Shown piece by piece: positions 31,562 to 39,304 of a stretch of 64,000 nt of DNA. The translations under genes and the position numbers were made by a program. Origin of the DNA: SpSt-600 sp042408195 (GTDB taxonomy: Bacteria; Chloroflexota; Anaerolineae; SpSt-600); assembly GCA_042408195.1 (NCBI GenBank), contig JBHOQL010000001.1:1-64000 (forward strand), written 5' to 3'. The stretch's first letter is position 1. Every line of letters begins with the position of its first letter. The notes below the pieces were generated by a model. The model had not been told where the DNA came from and did no database searches. It was given only the letters and a program-made list of their open reading frames with translations.

Positions 31562-32866
31562 TCACCGAACAGAGCAAACCTGAAGCTCATTCATTGCCAA
31601 TTCGTGAAAGTGCGAAACAACGGAAACCTCTGCCCCAAGCTTTTCCTTAAGATCCTCCAGCGTCAGATCGTCCAAAGTTAACAAACCCTTTGCATCCAGC
31701 ATTACCCTGGGTATCACTACCAAGCCACCGTCCGTTCGCCCCCGCAGGGTTTCCACTACATCTCTCCCGCTCATCAGTCCTGAAACGGTAACAGTGGGGC
31801 CGAAGAGGCTATTTTCCACTGCCACCACTTCAATCTCTGAATGAGTTAGCTCGTTGAATTCTACCGCCACCTGCTTCACCAAAGGGAAGGGCATAACCCC
31901 ACACGCTGCTATCCCCTTTAAGCCCAAGAGGGGCAGCAAACGCTTGTTCTTTTCCCATTCATCCAGAAAAACCCTGGAAAGACCAACCCCATTTTCCAGC
32001 TGGGGGAAGCCGTCGTATTCCTTGGCCGGCGGGAAAGACATACCGGTCATGAAATACCACTCATCCGAAAGGTAGACCAGACCCTTCTTCAGAAGGCGGC
32101 GGAAGCGCCTCTGGTAGCTCAGCACCACGGCCACAATTTCCTCTGCCTCTGCTCGTGTATAGGGCCTGAGCCCCGGAGGGCAAAATTTCGTCACCCCTAC
32201 CGGCACCACAGCAATGGACTGGACAACGGGATGTAAAGCAGAAAGCTCCTCGATAGTGCGCTTGAGGTGGGGGCCATCGTTCCTACCCGGAATTAAGACT
32301 ATCTGAGCATGTACCACTATCCCAAGCTCACCAAGACGCTTTATCTGTTGTATTACATCCGGAATACGTGGGTTGCCCAAAAGCTCACCCCTTAAGACCG
32401 GATCCGTCGCATGGACAGAGACATATAGAGGGCTGAGGCGCTGCTCGGCCAAACGCTCCCAATCCTCCTCCGTTAGGTTCGTGAGAGTTATGAAGTTTCC
32501 GAAGAGAAAAGAGTAGCGGTAATCATCGTCTTTTATGTAAAGGCTTGGTCTGAGACCACGGGGGAGCTGGTTTACAAAACAGAAATCGCACTGATTCGCA
32601 CAGCGCTTTATCCCGTCGAAGACTGGTTCCTCAAATTCCAAACCCCATTCCTCGCCGTAACCCCTTATCGCTCGTATAACGAAAGGCCTGCCTTCCCTTT
32701 CGCCGAGTATCTCTAGCTCCTCCTCAGCGGTGTAAAAATTGAAATCAATCACATCTCTCAATGGGCGACCGTTCACCGCCAGAAGAACATCCCCGGCCCT
32801 GAGGCCGAGCCTGTGGGCCAATCCTCCTGGCTCCACTGCCTTCACCATCCCACCCTTCGCTTTCAC
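31562..32866 (-). CDS. DUF512 radical SAM protein with N-terminal PDZ-like domain
   Basis: From GTG 32866 the protein has about 434 residues. An N-terminal PDZ-like segment (PGGLAHRLGLRAGDVLLAVNG) is followed by the cluster motif CANQCDFCFVNQLPRGLR, the conserved YIKDDDYRYSFLFGNFITLTN, and the DUF512 C-terminal part (PPAKEYDGFPQLENGVGL). The family belongs to the radical SAM superfamily; its physiological reaction is not established. The GTG is supported by GGAGG just upstream and overlaps the stop of the glycosyltransferase gene. The much longer frame starting at 33091 would lie inside that gene and is rejected. Confidence 0.88.
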   Translation of the reverse strand: MKAKGGMVKAVEPGGLAHRLGLRAGDVLLAVNGRPLRDVIDFNFYTAEEELEILGEREGRPFVIRAIRGYGEEWGLEFEEPVFDGIKRCANQCDFCFVNQLPRGLRPSLYIKDDDYRYSFLFGNFITLTNLTEEDWERLAEQRLSPLYVSVHATDPVLRGELLGNPRIPDVIQQIKRLGELGIVVHAQIVLIPGRNDGPHLKRTIEELSALHPVVQSIAVVPVGVTKFCPPGLRPYTRAEAEEIVAVVLSYQRRFRRLLKKGLVYLSDEWYFMTGMSFPPAKEYDGFPQLENGVGLSRVFLDEWEKNKRLLPLLGLKGIAACGVMPFPLVKQVAVEFNELTHSEIEVVAVENSLFGPTVTVSGLMSGRDVVETLRGRTDGGLVVIPRVMLDAKGLLTLDDLTLEDLKEKLGAEVSVVSHFHELAMNELQVCSVR

Positions 32867-33954
32867 ATCTCCTCCAGAATCTGGATTAGGGCTCTGGCGC
32901 AATTTTCCCAGGAAAATTCTGCAGCCCTCTTCATCCCCTTGGTAATGATCTCCTGTGGTACACCTTCTCTCCAAACTCTTTCCATAACCTGCGCCATCTC
33001 CTCCACATTCAGAGGATCCACCATAAAACCAATGCCTTCCGCCAGCTCGGGGAGAGAAGAAGTTCTGGAGCACATAACCGGGGTGCCACAAGCCATGGCT
33101 TCCACCACCGGAAAGCCAAACCCTTCGTAAAGGGACGGGAAAACGAAAAGCTTAGCCCCGCTCATCAGAGCCAGGAGATCATCCCGAGGAACATATCCGG
33201 TTAGGATGATATCTTCTCGGGGAGGGGGGAGTGCCTCTCGGTAGAGCCAGCCGGGCTTTCCCGCCAGCACCAGTTTCACTGGCGCCGAAGTTTCCCGGCG
33301 GAAGAGGACAAAAGCTTCCGCCAGGCGCCTGAGGTTCTTACGGGGCTGGATAGTCCCCACGAAGAAAAAGTAATCCCCCTCAATTCCGTAGCGCCTCTTA
33401 ACTTTCTCTATCCGTCCTTTGTCTTTAACCGGCTTAACAGCAGGGTCAAGCCCTGGATAAACCACCCTTATCTTGGCTGGAGATATTCGGTAAAAGGTTA
33501 CCAGATCCCTGCTTGTAGCCTTGGAATCAGCGATGACCACCAGAGCCACCTGTGCATTGTAGCGGGTTGAAAGGTCAAGGTAGAGCCTTTGGAAAAGGGG
33601 GTGGGCTTTAGGGAAATACTTGAACCCAAGATCGTGGATAGTCACAATGGTCTTACGAGGGTGGATCAGGGGTACGACGTGAGCCGGGACAAATAGGATA
33701 TCGGGCGGGTCGAGAGCCATTTCCAGGGAGAGGCGAAAGTGGGTCCAAAGGCGAGGGAACGGAATTACCCTGAACTCAAGGCTTGAAAATCCCAAAAGTT
33801 CAGCACAGAACTCCTGAGAGGGTGGGGTGTTAAAGTAAAGCCGTAGGGTGTGGCGGCGGAGCCTTGCCAGGTGCTTTATCAGAAAGTAAGAATAATTTTC
33901 AGTACCGGTAGGAGCGGGGGAGACAGCCCTGCTGGCATCCACCCCTATAAGCAC
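32863..33954 (-). CDS. Glycosyltransferase family 4 protein
   Basis: This 363-residue GT-B-fold protein has the N-terminal MLIGVDASRAVSPAPTGTENY, TIHDLGFKYFPKAH, FVGTIQPRKNLRRL, ILTGYVPRDDLLALM and the nucleotide-sugar motif PSLYEGFGFPVVEAMACGTPV. It transfers a sugar from a nucleotide donor to a surface glycan or lipid acceptor; neither is identifiable. It starts at GTG with GAGGAGG upstream, overlapping rpiB by 10 bases. Together with the O-antigen-ligase-like protein in the same run it points to a surface polysaccharide. Confidence 0.92.
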   Translation of the reverse strand: MLIGVDASRAVSPAPTGTENYSYFLIKHLARLRRHTLRLYFNTPPSQEFCAELLGFSSLEFRVIPFPRLWTHFRLSLEMALDPPDILFVPAHVVPLIHPRKTIVTIHDLGFKYFPKAHPLFQRLYLDLSTRYNAQVALVVIADSKATSRDLVTFYRISPAKIRVVYPGLDPAVKPVKDKGRIEKVKRRYGIEGDYFFFVGTIQPRKNLRRLAEAFVLFRRETSAPVKLVLAGKPGWLYREALPPPREDIILTGYVPRDDLLALMSGAKLFVFPSLYEGFGFPVVEAMACGTPVMCSRTSSLPELAEGIGFMVDPLNVEEMAQVMERVWREGVPQEIITKGMKRAAEFSWENCARALIQILEEM

Positions 33955-34397
33955 TGGCCCTCCTCTAAAGCCTTTATCTTAGAAATGCGCCGAAGGTGCC
34001 TTTCAGCCTCAGAGAACTCTGTTTCAAGGAAAGTCTTGACGATTTCCAAGGCGAGGCCTCTACCCACCACCCAAGCCCCTAGACAGAGGACGTTAGCATC
34101 GTTGTGCTCCCGAGCAATTTGCGCAGTGAAAACATCGTAACAGGCGGCCGCCCTTATCCCTTTTATCTTATTGGCTGCTATGCTCATACCCACGCCAGTG
34201 CCGCAAATTAAAATCCCCATATCAGCCTCACCTCTGGTCACCATCTGGCCCACGGCAGCGGCGAAATCGGGATAATCAGAAGCTTCAGCAGTGAAAGTAC
34301 CTACATCATGGACTTGATGCCCAAGCTTCTTAAGGAAATCAATCACATCGAGCTTAAGATTAAAGCCAGCGTGATCTGAGCCTATAGCGATGCGCAT
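33945..34397 (-). CDS. rpiB: Ribose-5-phosphate isomerase B
   Basis: This 150-residue protein has IGSDHAGFNLKLD at the N-terminus, the catalytic Cys in ILICGTGVGMSIAANK, and HNDANVLCLGAWVVG. It interconverts ribose-5-phosphate and ribulose-5-phosphate in the non-oxidative pentose phosphate pathway. It overlaps the upstream M48 gene by 16 bases and the glycosyltransferase gene by 10 bases. Length and motifs are standard for the RpiB/LacAB family. Confidence 0.96.
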   Translation of the reverse strand: MRIAIGSDHAGFNLKLDVIDFLKKLGHQVHDVGTFTAEASDYPDFAAAVGQMVTRGEADMGILICGTGVGMSIAANKIKGIRAAACYDVFTAQIAREHNDANVLCLGAWVVGRGLALEIVKTFLETEFSEAERHLRRISKIKALEEGQCL

Positions 34398-35524
34398 TTC
34401 TCCTCCTTTGCCAACTTCCGAGCTTTGAGCACCCTCTTGCCTATAGGAGGGTGAGAGTAGAAGAGGATCTCAGCCCAGCGAGGAGGAAAAGCTTCGGCCA
34501 AGTTTTGGCTTGCCAGTTTCACCATTACTGAGGCGAAAGCTTCGGGTTTCTGGGTTATTTTGATAGCGTATTCATCGGCCAGGGATTCCCTCCAGCGGGA
34601 GTAGGCAGCAGTAAAGGGCGTGAAAAGGAGAAGCAGAAAGCCCATGATCCCCGCTAAAAGGGGGAAAGCCGCTATATCATCTATACCTCTATAGCCCATG
34701 AACCGGGTGAAGAAAGGGAACACTTGGCCTGTGGCCCAGAAGATGAAGAAATTCAGGAGAGATTGGAGGCCAATCCCCAACCATATGTCACGGTGGACAT
34801 GATGGGCAAGCTCATGAGCCAGCACCGTTTCAATTTCATCGTGGGAGTAATCCTTCAGGAGAGTATCGCCCAGTAGGATGCGGCGCGTGTTACCCCACCC
34901 CACCAAAGCGGCATTTCCTGCAGTGGTTTTTGCAGAGAGTTGGAGGGTGAAAATGTCCTTGACCTTGGTACCTGCTTTCTCCGTCAAACTTATTAGCCTG
35001 GACCTAAGTTCCTCATCCTCCAGAGGACGGAAAGGGATGAAAAGGGGCAGGATGAGGACGGGGAAAAGGTTGGCTAAGATTACCGCAAAAAAGGTGAAAG
35101 CAACCCAAGCCCACAACCACCAAAGGGCAGGGGATTCAGCTAGAAGAAAATAGAGGAGCTCGGCCGCAAGGAGTCCTAAGATTATTGCTAGTACCAGAGC
35201 CTTGAGTTGATCCAGGAGCCAACTCTTGAAAGGTTGGGTGGAAAGCCCATAACGGTGTTGGAGAACGAAACCCCCGTACCAGGCAAGGGGAAAACCAGTT
35301 ATCCAATAGGCGGCGTAGAAGACCAGGAAATACAGCGCCACCACTGCTTCCCTTGTAGAAACAAATCCCTCTATGGCTTCTCTGAGCTTTACAGATAGGC
35401 CCGCAAACAGGAAGATGCCGAGAATCAACACCCCTTGAGCTAAGTCCAGCGCAAATAGCATGTAGCGTTTCCTTGCGTACTCTTTGGCTTTCCGCTGGCG
35501 TTCAAGGTCAAACTCTGGACCCAT
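34382..35524 (-). CDS. M48-family (Ste24-like) membrane metallopeptidase
   Basis: This protein of about 380 residues has several membrane helices in the N-terminal half, the zinc motif LAHELAHHVHRDI (HExxH), and the third ligand in SRWRESLADEYAIKIT. The order and spacing match CAAX-protease-1/Ste24-like enzymes, which in bacteria degrade or process membrane proteins. The ATG at 35524 is preferred: GAGGAG lies seven bases upstream, while the longer frame starts within that site. It sits between DUF523 and rpiB in a minus-strand run; its target is not known. Confidence 0.9.
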   Translation of the reverse strand: MGPEFDLERQRKAKEYARKRYMLFALDLAQGVLILGIFLFAGLSVKLREAIEGFVSTREAVVALYFLVFYAAYWITGFPLAWYGGFVLQHRYGLSTQPFKSWLLDQLKALVLAIILGLLAAELLYFLLAESPALWWLWAWVAFTFFAVILANLFPVLILPLFIPFRPLEDEELRSRLISLTEKAGTKVKDIFTLQLSAKTTAGNAALVGWGNTRRILLGDTLLKDYSHDEIETVLAHELAHHVHRDIWLGIGLQSLLNFFIFWATGQVFPFFTRFMGYRGIDDIAAFPLLAGIMGFLLLLFTPFTAAYSRWRESLADEYAIKITQKPEAFASVMVKLASQNLAEAFPPRWAEILFYSHPPIGKRVLKARKLAKEEKCASL

Positions 35525-35609
35525 TGACTTACTCCTCAACTAATGGCACTGGTGTAGTTCTCGTTCGCTATTTAATCGCAAACACTACTCTCTAGAAGAA
35601 CCTTCAGTT

Positions 35610-36047
35610 TCACCCACGCTCCTCCACTTCAATGCCTTCCCTCCGCAAGAGGGCTGCTGTCACCCCCATACCCTCCTTTAAAGCCCCGGTGAAAGTGCCG
35701 TCATAGATGAAATTAACTCCACAGGAAGGGCTACGAGCTTTAAGGAGAGCCTTTTTTGCCCCGAGTTTCTGCGCCAAAGCCAAGGTTTTAAAAGCCCCTT
35801 TCACAAAAGCTTCCGTCACGTCAACCCCATCCCGACGCAGCACTTTTGCTTTTCCCTCTAATACATCCCAGCCATCGCCACCGAAAATTTCGGCAGGGAG
35901 TCTAGGTATAAGAAGCCCTCCTGCCACTTCAGGACATATGGGAACGGCAATCCCCTCTGCCACCAGTTTCTGGACTTCAGGGTCCGGTGAGCTTCCCCCA
36001 TCGTATCGGCACGGTATACCTGCAAGGCACGCGCTGACCACAATCAT
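35610..36047 (-). CDS. DUF523 protein
   Basis: This 145-residue protein has the conserved DUF523 residues VSACLAGIPCRYDGG, PICPEVAGGL and ALLKARSPSCG. The cysteines suggest metal or cluster binding; no reaction is established for the family. Its ATG overlaps the stop of the O-antigen-ligase gene (ATGA). A 70-base gap follows before the M48 gene. Confidence 0.88.
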   Translation of the reverse strand: MIVVSACLAGIPCRYDGGSSPDPEVQKLVAEGIAVPICPEVAGGLLIPRLPAEIFGGDGWDVLEGKAKVLRRDGVDVTEAFVKGAFKTLALAQKLGAKKALLKARSPSCGVNFIYDGTFTGALKEGMGVTAALLRREGIEVEERG

Positions 36048-37462
36048 CTCAATTCTAGAAGGGCCACGGTCAACCCCATTAAAAGCCAGAAAAGGCTTAC
36101 AGAGTGGGGAAAGTCCAGGTTGAAGAAGTAATGGTCAAATATGCCCCCAACGAGAGCCCCGCCAATCGCCCCCACAAGCCCCATTAAAACAGGATCCATC
36201 TCCGGGTCCGAAATTACAGCCCTCCATCTCTCCAAGAAGAGGGACACAAACCTGCCTACGATGGAAAGGAAGACGGCTACCCCCGGTATGCCCATGTATT
36301 CGGCCAAGAGAAGGTAGAGGCTGGAAACGCCGATGTAGATGTCAATATCAGGCGTCCCCGCAAACCCCACTCCGAACCAGGGATAGCGCGATATCAAGAT
36401 AAGTGCATCCTTGTATTCTCCGAAGCGCATCCTGGTAGCCAAGTCCTTCCCGGCAAGACCAGCCTGTAGCCTCTCTAGGTAAGGCTGGGTTTGAGGCAAA
36501 AGGAGGAGGAAAAATGCTGCTACAGCCAACAGAGCAAATACAGTTCTGTATCGGATAAAGCCCATGATCGAAAGGGCAGCTATAAGGCCTATGAGGGCAC
36601 TTCTAGAATAAGTAAGGTAAAGACAGAACCAGAGAATACCTAGGGCAGGTAAGGTTATAAAGCGGGGGATAAAAGGCTTACGAGCGAAAAGCTGAGGTGT
36701 AAAGATAGCGATGGCTATTATCATCGAGCCGCCAAGGACGTTGGGGTCAATAGAGGTCCCCACAGCTCTGAGAGGCAAGTCTGGATTGTTCTCTACGTAG
36801 CGCAACACCCCCCACCCTGTGGGATACCCAACCCTCCCCAAGGCTGAGAGGATCCGGACGGCAGTGTAACTGGGCAAGAAGTAAATAACAATGGCGATTA
36901 TGGCCTCGGCTAAGGCAAAGGCTCCTATGGCTGCCACCACTTGTTTCAGTTTCACCTTGTCTTTCAAGGTGTTCACCACCGCAAAGAAGAGGGCTATGGC
37001 CAGGATTATTTCCACGAAACGTCTGAGAACTGTGGCAGTGAGCTCGGCATGGGCGAGGCCGGCTACAAAAGACGCGCAGGCCAGGAGGATGAAGACTACA
37101 ACAAAGGGACCGAGCGGTGAACCTTCCACAGAGCCTTTCCGCAGGGCTGTCCCCGTAATCCAGGCTGTAAAAATCAAGAGGAGAGCAGCATCCAGGAAAG
37201 TGGGATAGAACCCCAACCTCAGGGGCAGAACGCCGAAAGGCAAAAGGTAAATTATCGCCACCAAACCTAAAAATCCCCAACGTATGTCCTTCAGGGTGAG
37301 GATTGTGCCAATGATGGCTATAACCAGACCCCAAGCAATCATCGGAGAGAGGAAAGCGATATAGGCACCACCACAGAGAGCAACAAGGAAAAGTAAACCT
37401 GCCAGAGCCCACCCGGCCTTCGGGTTTTGAGAAGGCAATAGAATCCTCTGCAACCTTTCCAT
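36044..37462 (-). CDS. O-antigen ligase/Wzy-like multi-helix membrane protein
   Basis: From ATG 37462 the protein has 472 residues, nearly all in about 10-12 hydrophobic helices. The O-antigen-ligase-type pattern includes SIDPNVLGGSMIIAIAIF, CLYLTYSRSALIGLIAAL and the extracellular loop PWFGVGFAGTPDIDIYIGVSS. It probably polymerises or ligates a lipid-linked glycan. The long frame beginning at 37639 runs through the promoter region and is rejected. It is driven by a promoter that diverges from the dcw cluster promoter and heads a six-gene run with DUF523, M48, RpiB, GT4 and DUF512. Confidence 0.85.
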   Translation of the reverse strand: MERLQRILLPSQNPKAGWALAGLLFLVALCGGAYIAFLSPMIAWGLVIAIIGTILTLKDIRWGFLGLVAIIYLLPFGVLPLRLGFYPTFLDAALLLIFTAWITGTALRKGSVEGSPLGPFVVVFILLACASFVAGLAHAELTATVLRRFVEIILAIALFFAVVNTLKDKVKLKQVVAAIGAFALAEAIIAIVIYFLPSYTAVRILSALGRVGYPTGWGVLRYVENNPDLPLRAVGTSIDPNVLGGSMIIAIAIFTPQLFARKPFIPRFITLPALGILWFCLYLTYSRSALIGLIAALSIMGFIRYRTVFALLAVAAFFLLLLPQTQPYLERLQAGLAGKDLATRMRFGEYKDALILISRYPWFGVGFAGTPDIDIYIGVSSLYLLLAEYMGIPGVAVFLSIVGRFVSLFLERWRAVISDPEMDPVLMGLVGAIGGALVGGIFDHYFFNLDFPHSVSLFWLLMGLTVALLELR

Positions 37463-37480
37463 AGCCCACTCTCTTCTGAG

Positions 37481-37508
37481 AGTATACCACGGAAAGCAGC
37501 GAGGACAA
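37481..37508 (-). promoter_or_regulatory. Promoter of the O-antigen-ligase run
   Basis: On the minus strand TTGTCC (37508-37503) is followed after 16 bases by TATACT (37486-37481). The implied start leaves a short leader of about 13 bases before ATG 37462. Confidence 0.55.
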
Positions 37509-37590
37509 AAATGCACTGCTTGGATAAGTCTCAACCTTAAAATTTTGCAAACTTCCCCTCCTGAGACTGGCGTTTCTAGGCAGTTTGTAG

Positions 37591-37623
37591 TAAAATAGTG
37601 GTAATTAGTGGATGTTTGTGGTA
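37591..37623 (+). promoter_or_regulatory. dcw promoter -10 element and three-repeat MraZ operator
   Basis: A -10-like TAAAAT (37591-37596) is followed by three direct repeats at exactly 10-base spacing: AGTGG (37597), AGTGG (37607) and TGTGG (37617). MraZ proteins bind GTGG/TGGG-type direct repeats with a 10-base period upstream of mraZ. The repeats cover the expected transcript start, consistent with autorepression of the cluster. No good -35 was found. Confidence 0.75.
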
Positions 37624-37639
37624 GAGGTCTCTTGAACAA

Positions 37640-38068
37640 ATGTTTTCAGGTGAATTCAGGCACGCCATTGACGAAAAGGGCCGAATCATCATCCCAGCCA
37701 GATTCCGCCCTTTCCTCCAACAGGGCATGTTCCTGACCAGGGGGTTGGATGGGTGCCTTTTCTTGTTCCCCTTGAACACCTGGAACGAGCTCGCCCAGAA
37801 GATCAGGGATCTACCCCTCACTAACCCCGTAGCTAGGGCCTTCAGCCGCCTAGTCCTTTCGGGAGAAGAGTGCCAGATGGACAAACTGGGTCGCATCTTG
37901 ATCCCCTCTCACCTGAGAGAATTTGCTGGGCTGGACGAAAACGTTGTCCTCATAGGCCAGGGAAACCGAATTGAAATCTGGAGCGAAAGGCGCTGGAACG
38001 AGCTTATAGAGCGCTTTCGGGAAGAGGAAAGCCTTTTCGCCGAACAGTTCCGGGAACTGGGAATATAG
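37640..38068 (+). CDS. mraZ: Transcriptional regulator MraZ
   Basis: This 142-residue protein has two SpoVT-AbrB-like swapped-hairpin domains: GEFRHAIDEKGRIIIPARFR (1-50) and MDKLGRILIPSHLREFAGL (about 80-110). MraZ forms a ring that binds tandem repeats upstream of its own gene and controls the division and cell-wall cluster. The operator described above lies directly upstream. Its stop is followed at once by the rsmH ATG, so translation is coupled. Confidence 0.97.
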   Translation: MFSGEFRHAIDEKGRIIIPARFRPFLQQGMFLTRGLDGCLFLFPLNTWNELAQKIRDLPLTNPVARAFSRLVLSGEECQMDKLGRILIPSHLREFAGLDENVVLIGQGNRIEIWSERRWNELIERFREEESLFAEQFRELGI

Positions 38069-38983
38069 ATGCCGCATATCCCGGTGCTACTGGAGGAAGT
38101 TGTAAAAGGGTTGGCTGTAAAGCCAGGAGGCCTCTACATAGATGCTACTGTGGGGGAAGGAGGCCACGCTGAAGCCATCCTGGAGGCCTCCTCGCCAGAC
38201 GGTTGCCTCCTGGGAATTGATGTAGATGATGAAGCCTTGAAGAGGGCTTCGGAAAGGCTTGCTCGCTTCAAGGGGAGGGTAGCTTTAGTCAGAGCCAGTT
38301 ACAGAGATTTAGCCAGTGTAGCCAGAAAAGAGGGATTTTTCCAGGTGGACGGGATCCTCTTTGACCTGGGATTCGCCTACTTTCAGGTGGAAGACCCTGC
38401 AAGGGGATTCTCTTTCTATCTGGACGGCCCTTTAGATATGCGTTACGATCGCACCAGCAAGCTCTCAGCCCACCATATCGTCAACCAAATACCGGAGGAA
38501 GAGTTGGCAAACATCATCCGGAATTATGGTGAAGAGCCAAGGGCCCGTCGTATAGCTAAAGCCATAGTACAAGCTCGCCCCATCCGTTCAACCCTGGAGT
38601 TGGCCAGAGTGGTGGAACAAGTGGTGGGCTCGAGGGGCAAAATCCATCCGGCCACGCGGGTATTTCAGGCCATCCGCATAGCCGTCAATCGAGAACTGGA
38701 TAATCTCAAGGAAGCATTGCCTCAGGCTGTAGAACTCCTGAAGCCTGGAGGGCGGATTGCGGTGATTTCCTTCCACTCCTTAGAGGACCGCATCGCTAAA
38801 GAGTTTTTCCGGCAAGAATCGAGGGATTGTATATGCCCTCCAGAGATGCCTGTGTGCGTGTGCAAACACAGAGCAACCCTTAGGGTTGTGACATCGAAGC
38901 CTATAACACCCTCCCCGAAAGAGGTTGAAGCCAACCCCAGAAGCAGGAGTGCTAAACTCCGAATCGCCGAAAGGAGGCCTTAG
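38069..38983 (+). CDS. rsmH: 16S rRNA (cytosine1402-N4)-methyltransferase
   Basis: This 304-residue protein has IPVLLEEVVKGLAVKPGG, the SAM-binding DATVGEGGHAEAILE, FDLGFAYFQVEDPARGFSF with DMRYD, HPATRVFQAIRIAVN and the C-terminal SFHSLEDRIAKEFFR. It methylates N4 of C1402 in 16S rRNA. The DLGVSS box usual in this family reads DLGFAY here, a modest divergence. It stands in its standard place after mraZ, and ftsL follows with no gap. Confidence 0.96.
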   Translation: MPHIPVLLEEVVKGLAVKPGGLYIDATVGEGGHAEAILEASSPDGCLLGIDVDDEALKRASERLARFKGRVALVRASYRDLASVARKEGFFQVDGILFDLGFAYFQVEDPARGFSFYLDGPLDMRYDRTSKLSAHHIVNQIPEEELANIIRNYGEEPRARRIAKAIVQARPIRSTLELARVVEQVVGSRGKIHPATRVFQAIRIAVNRELDNLKEALPQAVELLKPGGRIAVISFHSLEDRIAKEFFRQESRDCICPPEMPVCVCKHRATLRVVTSKPITPSPKEVEANPRSRSAKLRIAERRP

Positions 38984-39295
38984 ATGAGGAATGAGGTTTT
39001 CCCCCTTCCCGAAGTGAAAATCCAGGTTGTAGGAATTGATAGAATTGCGGAGAAATTGGGCATGTTTTTGCTTCTCCTTACTTCCTTAATTATAATAGTT
39101 GCGTGGCTAGGTTTTGCAGCCCGCGCTGAAAAAACTGCCTTGGAGGTTGAAGCCCAGACTTTGAAAGCTCAGACTCTGCGCTTGAGAGATGCAAATATCG
39201 CACTTCTGGAACGAGTTTACAAAGCGCGCCTTCTGGCGGAAGCTCCAGGTTTCTTCCATTCCAGGAATTGGGAAGTGCTCGCCCGTGGGCCATGA
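38984..39295 (+). CDS. FtsL-like division protein
   Basis: This 103-residue protein has a short cytoplasmic N-terminus, one membrane helix (MFLLLLTSLIIIVAWLGFA), and then a helical, coiled-coil-like stretch (EKTALEVEAQTLKAQTLRLR). This topology and its position between rsmH and ftsI identify an FtsL-type protein although sequence conservation is low. With FtsQ/DivIB it would tether the FtsW-FtsI synthase. It is followed 9 bases later by ftsI. Confidence 0.75.
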   Translation: MRNEVFPLPEVKIQVVGIDRIAEKLGMFLLLLTSLIIIVAWLGFAARAEKTALEVEAQTLKAQTLRLRDANIALLERVYKARLLAEAPGFFHSRNWEVLARGP

Positions 39296-39304
39296 GGAAT
39301 TGAA

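Noticed and set aside
32867..33091. An N-terminal extension of the DUF512 protein
   Set aside because: It lies wholly within the conserved glycosyltransferase gene in another frame and lacks any domain; the PDZ-like domain begins after the GTG at 32866.
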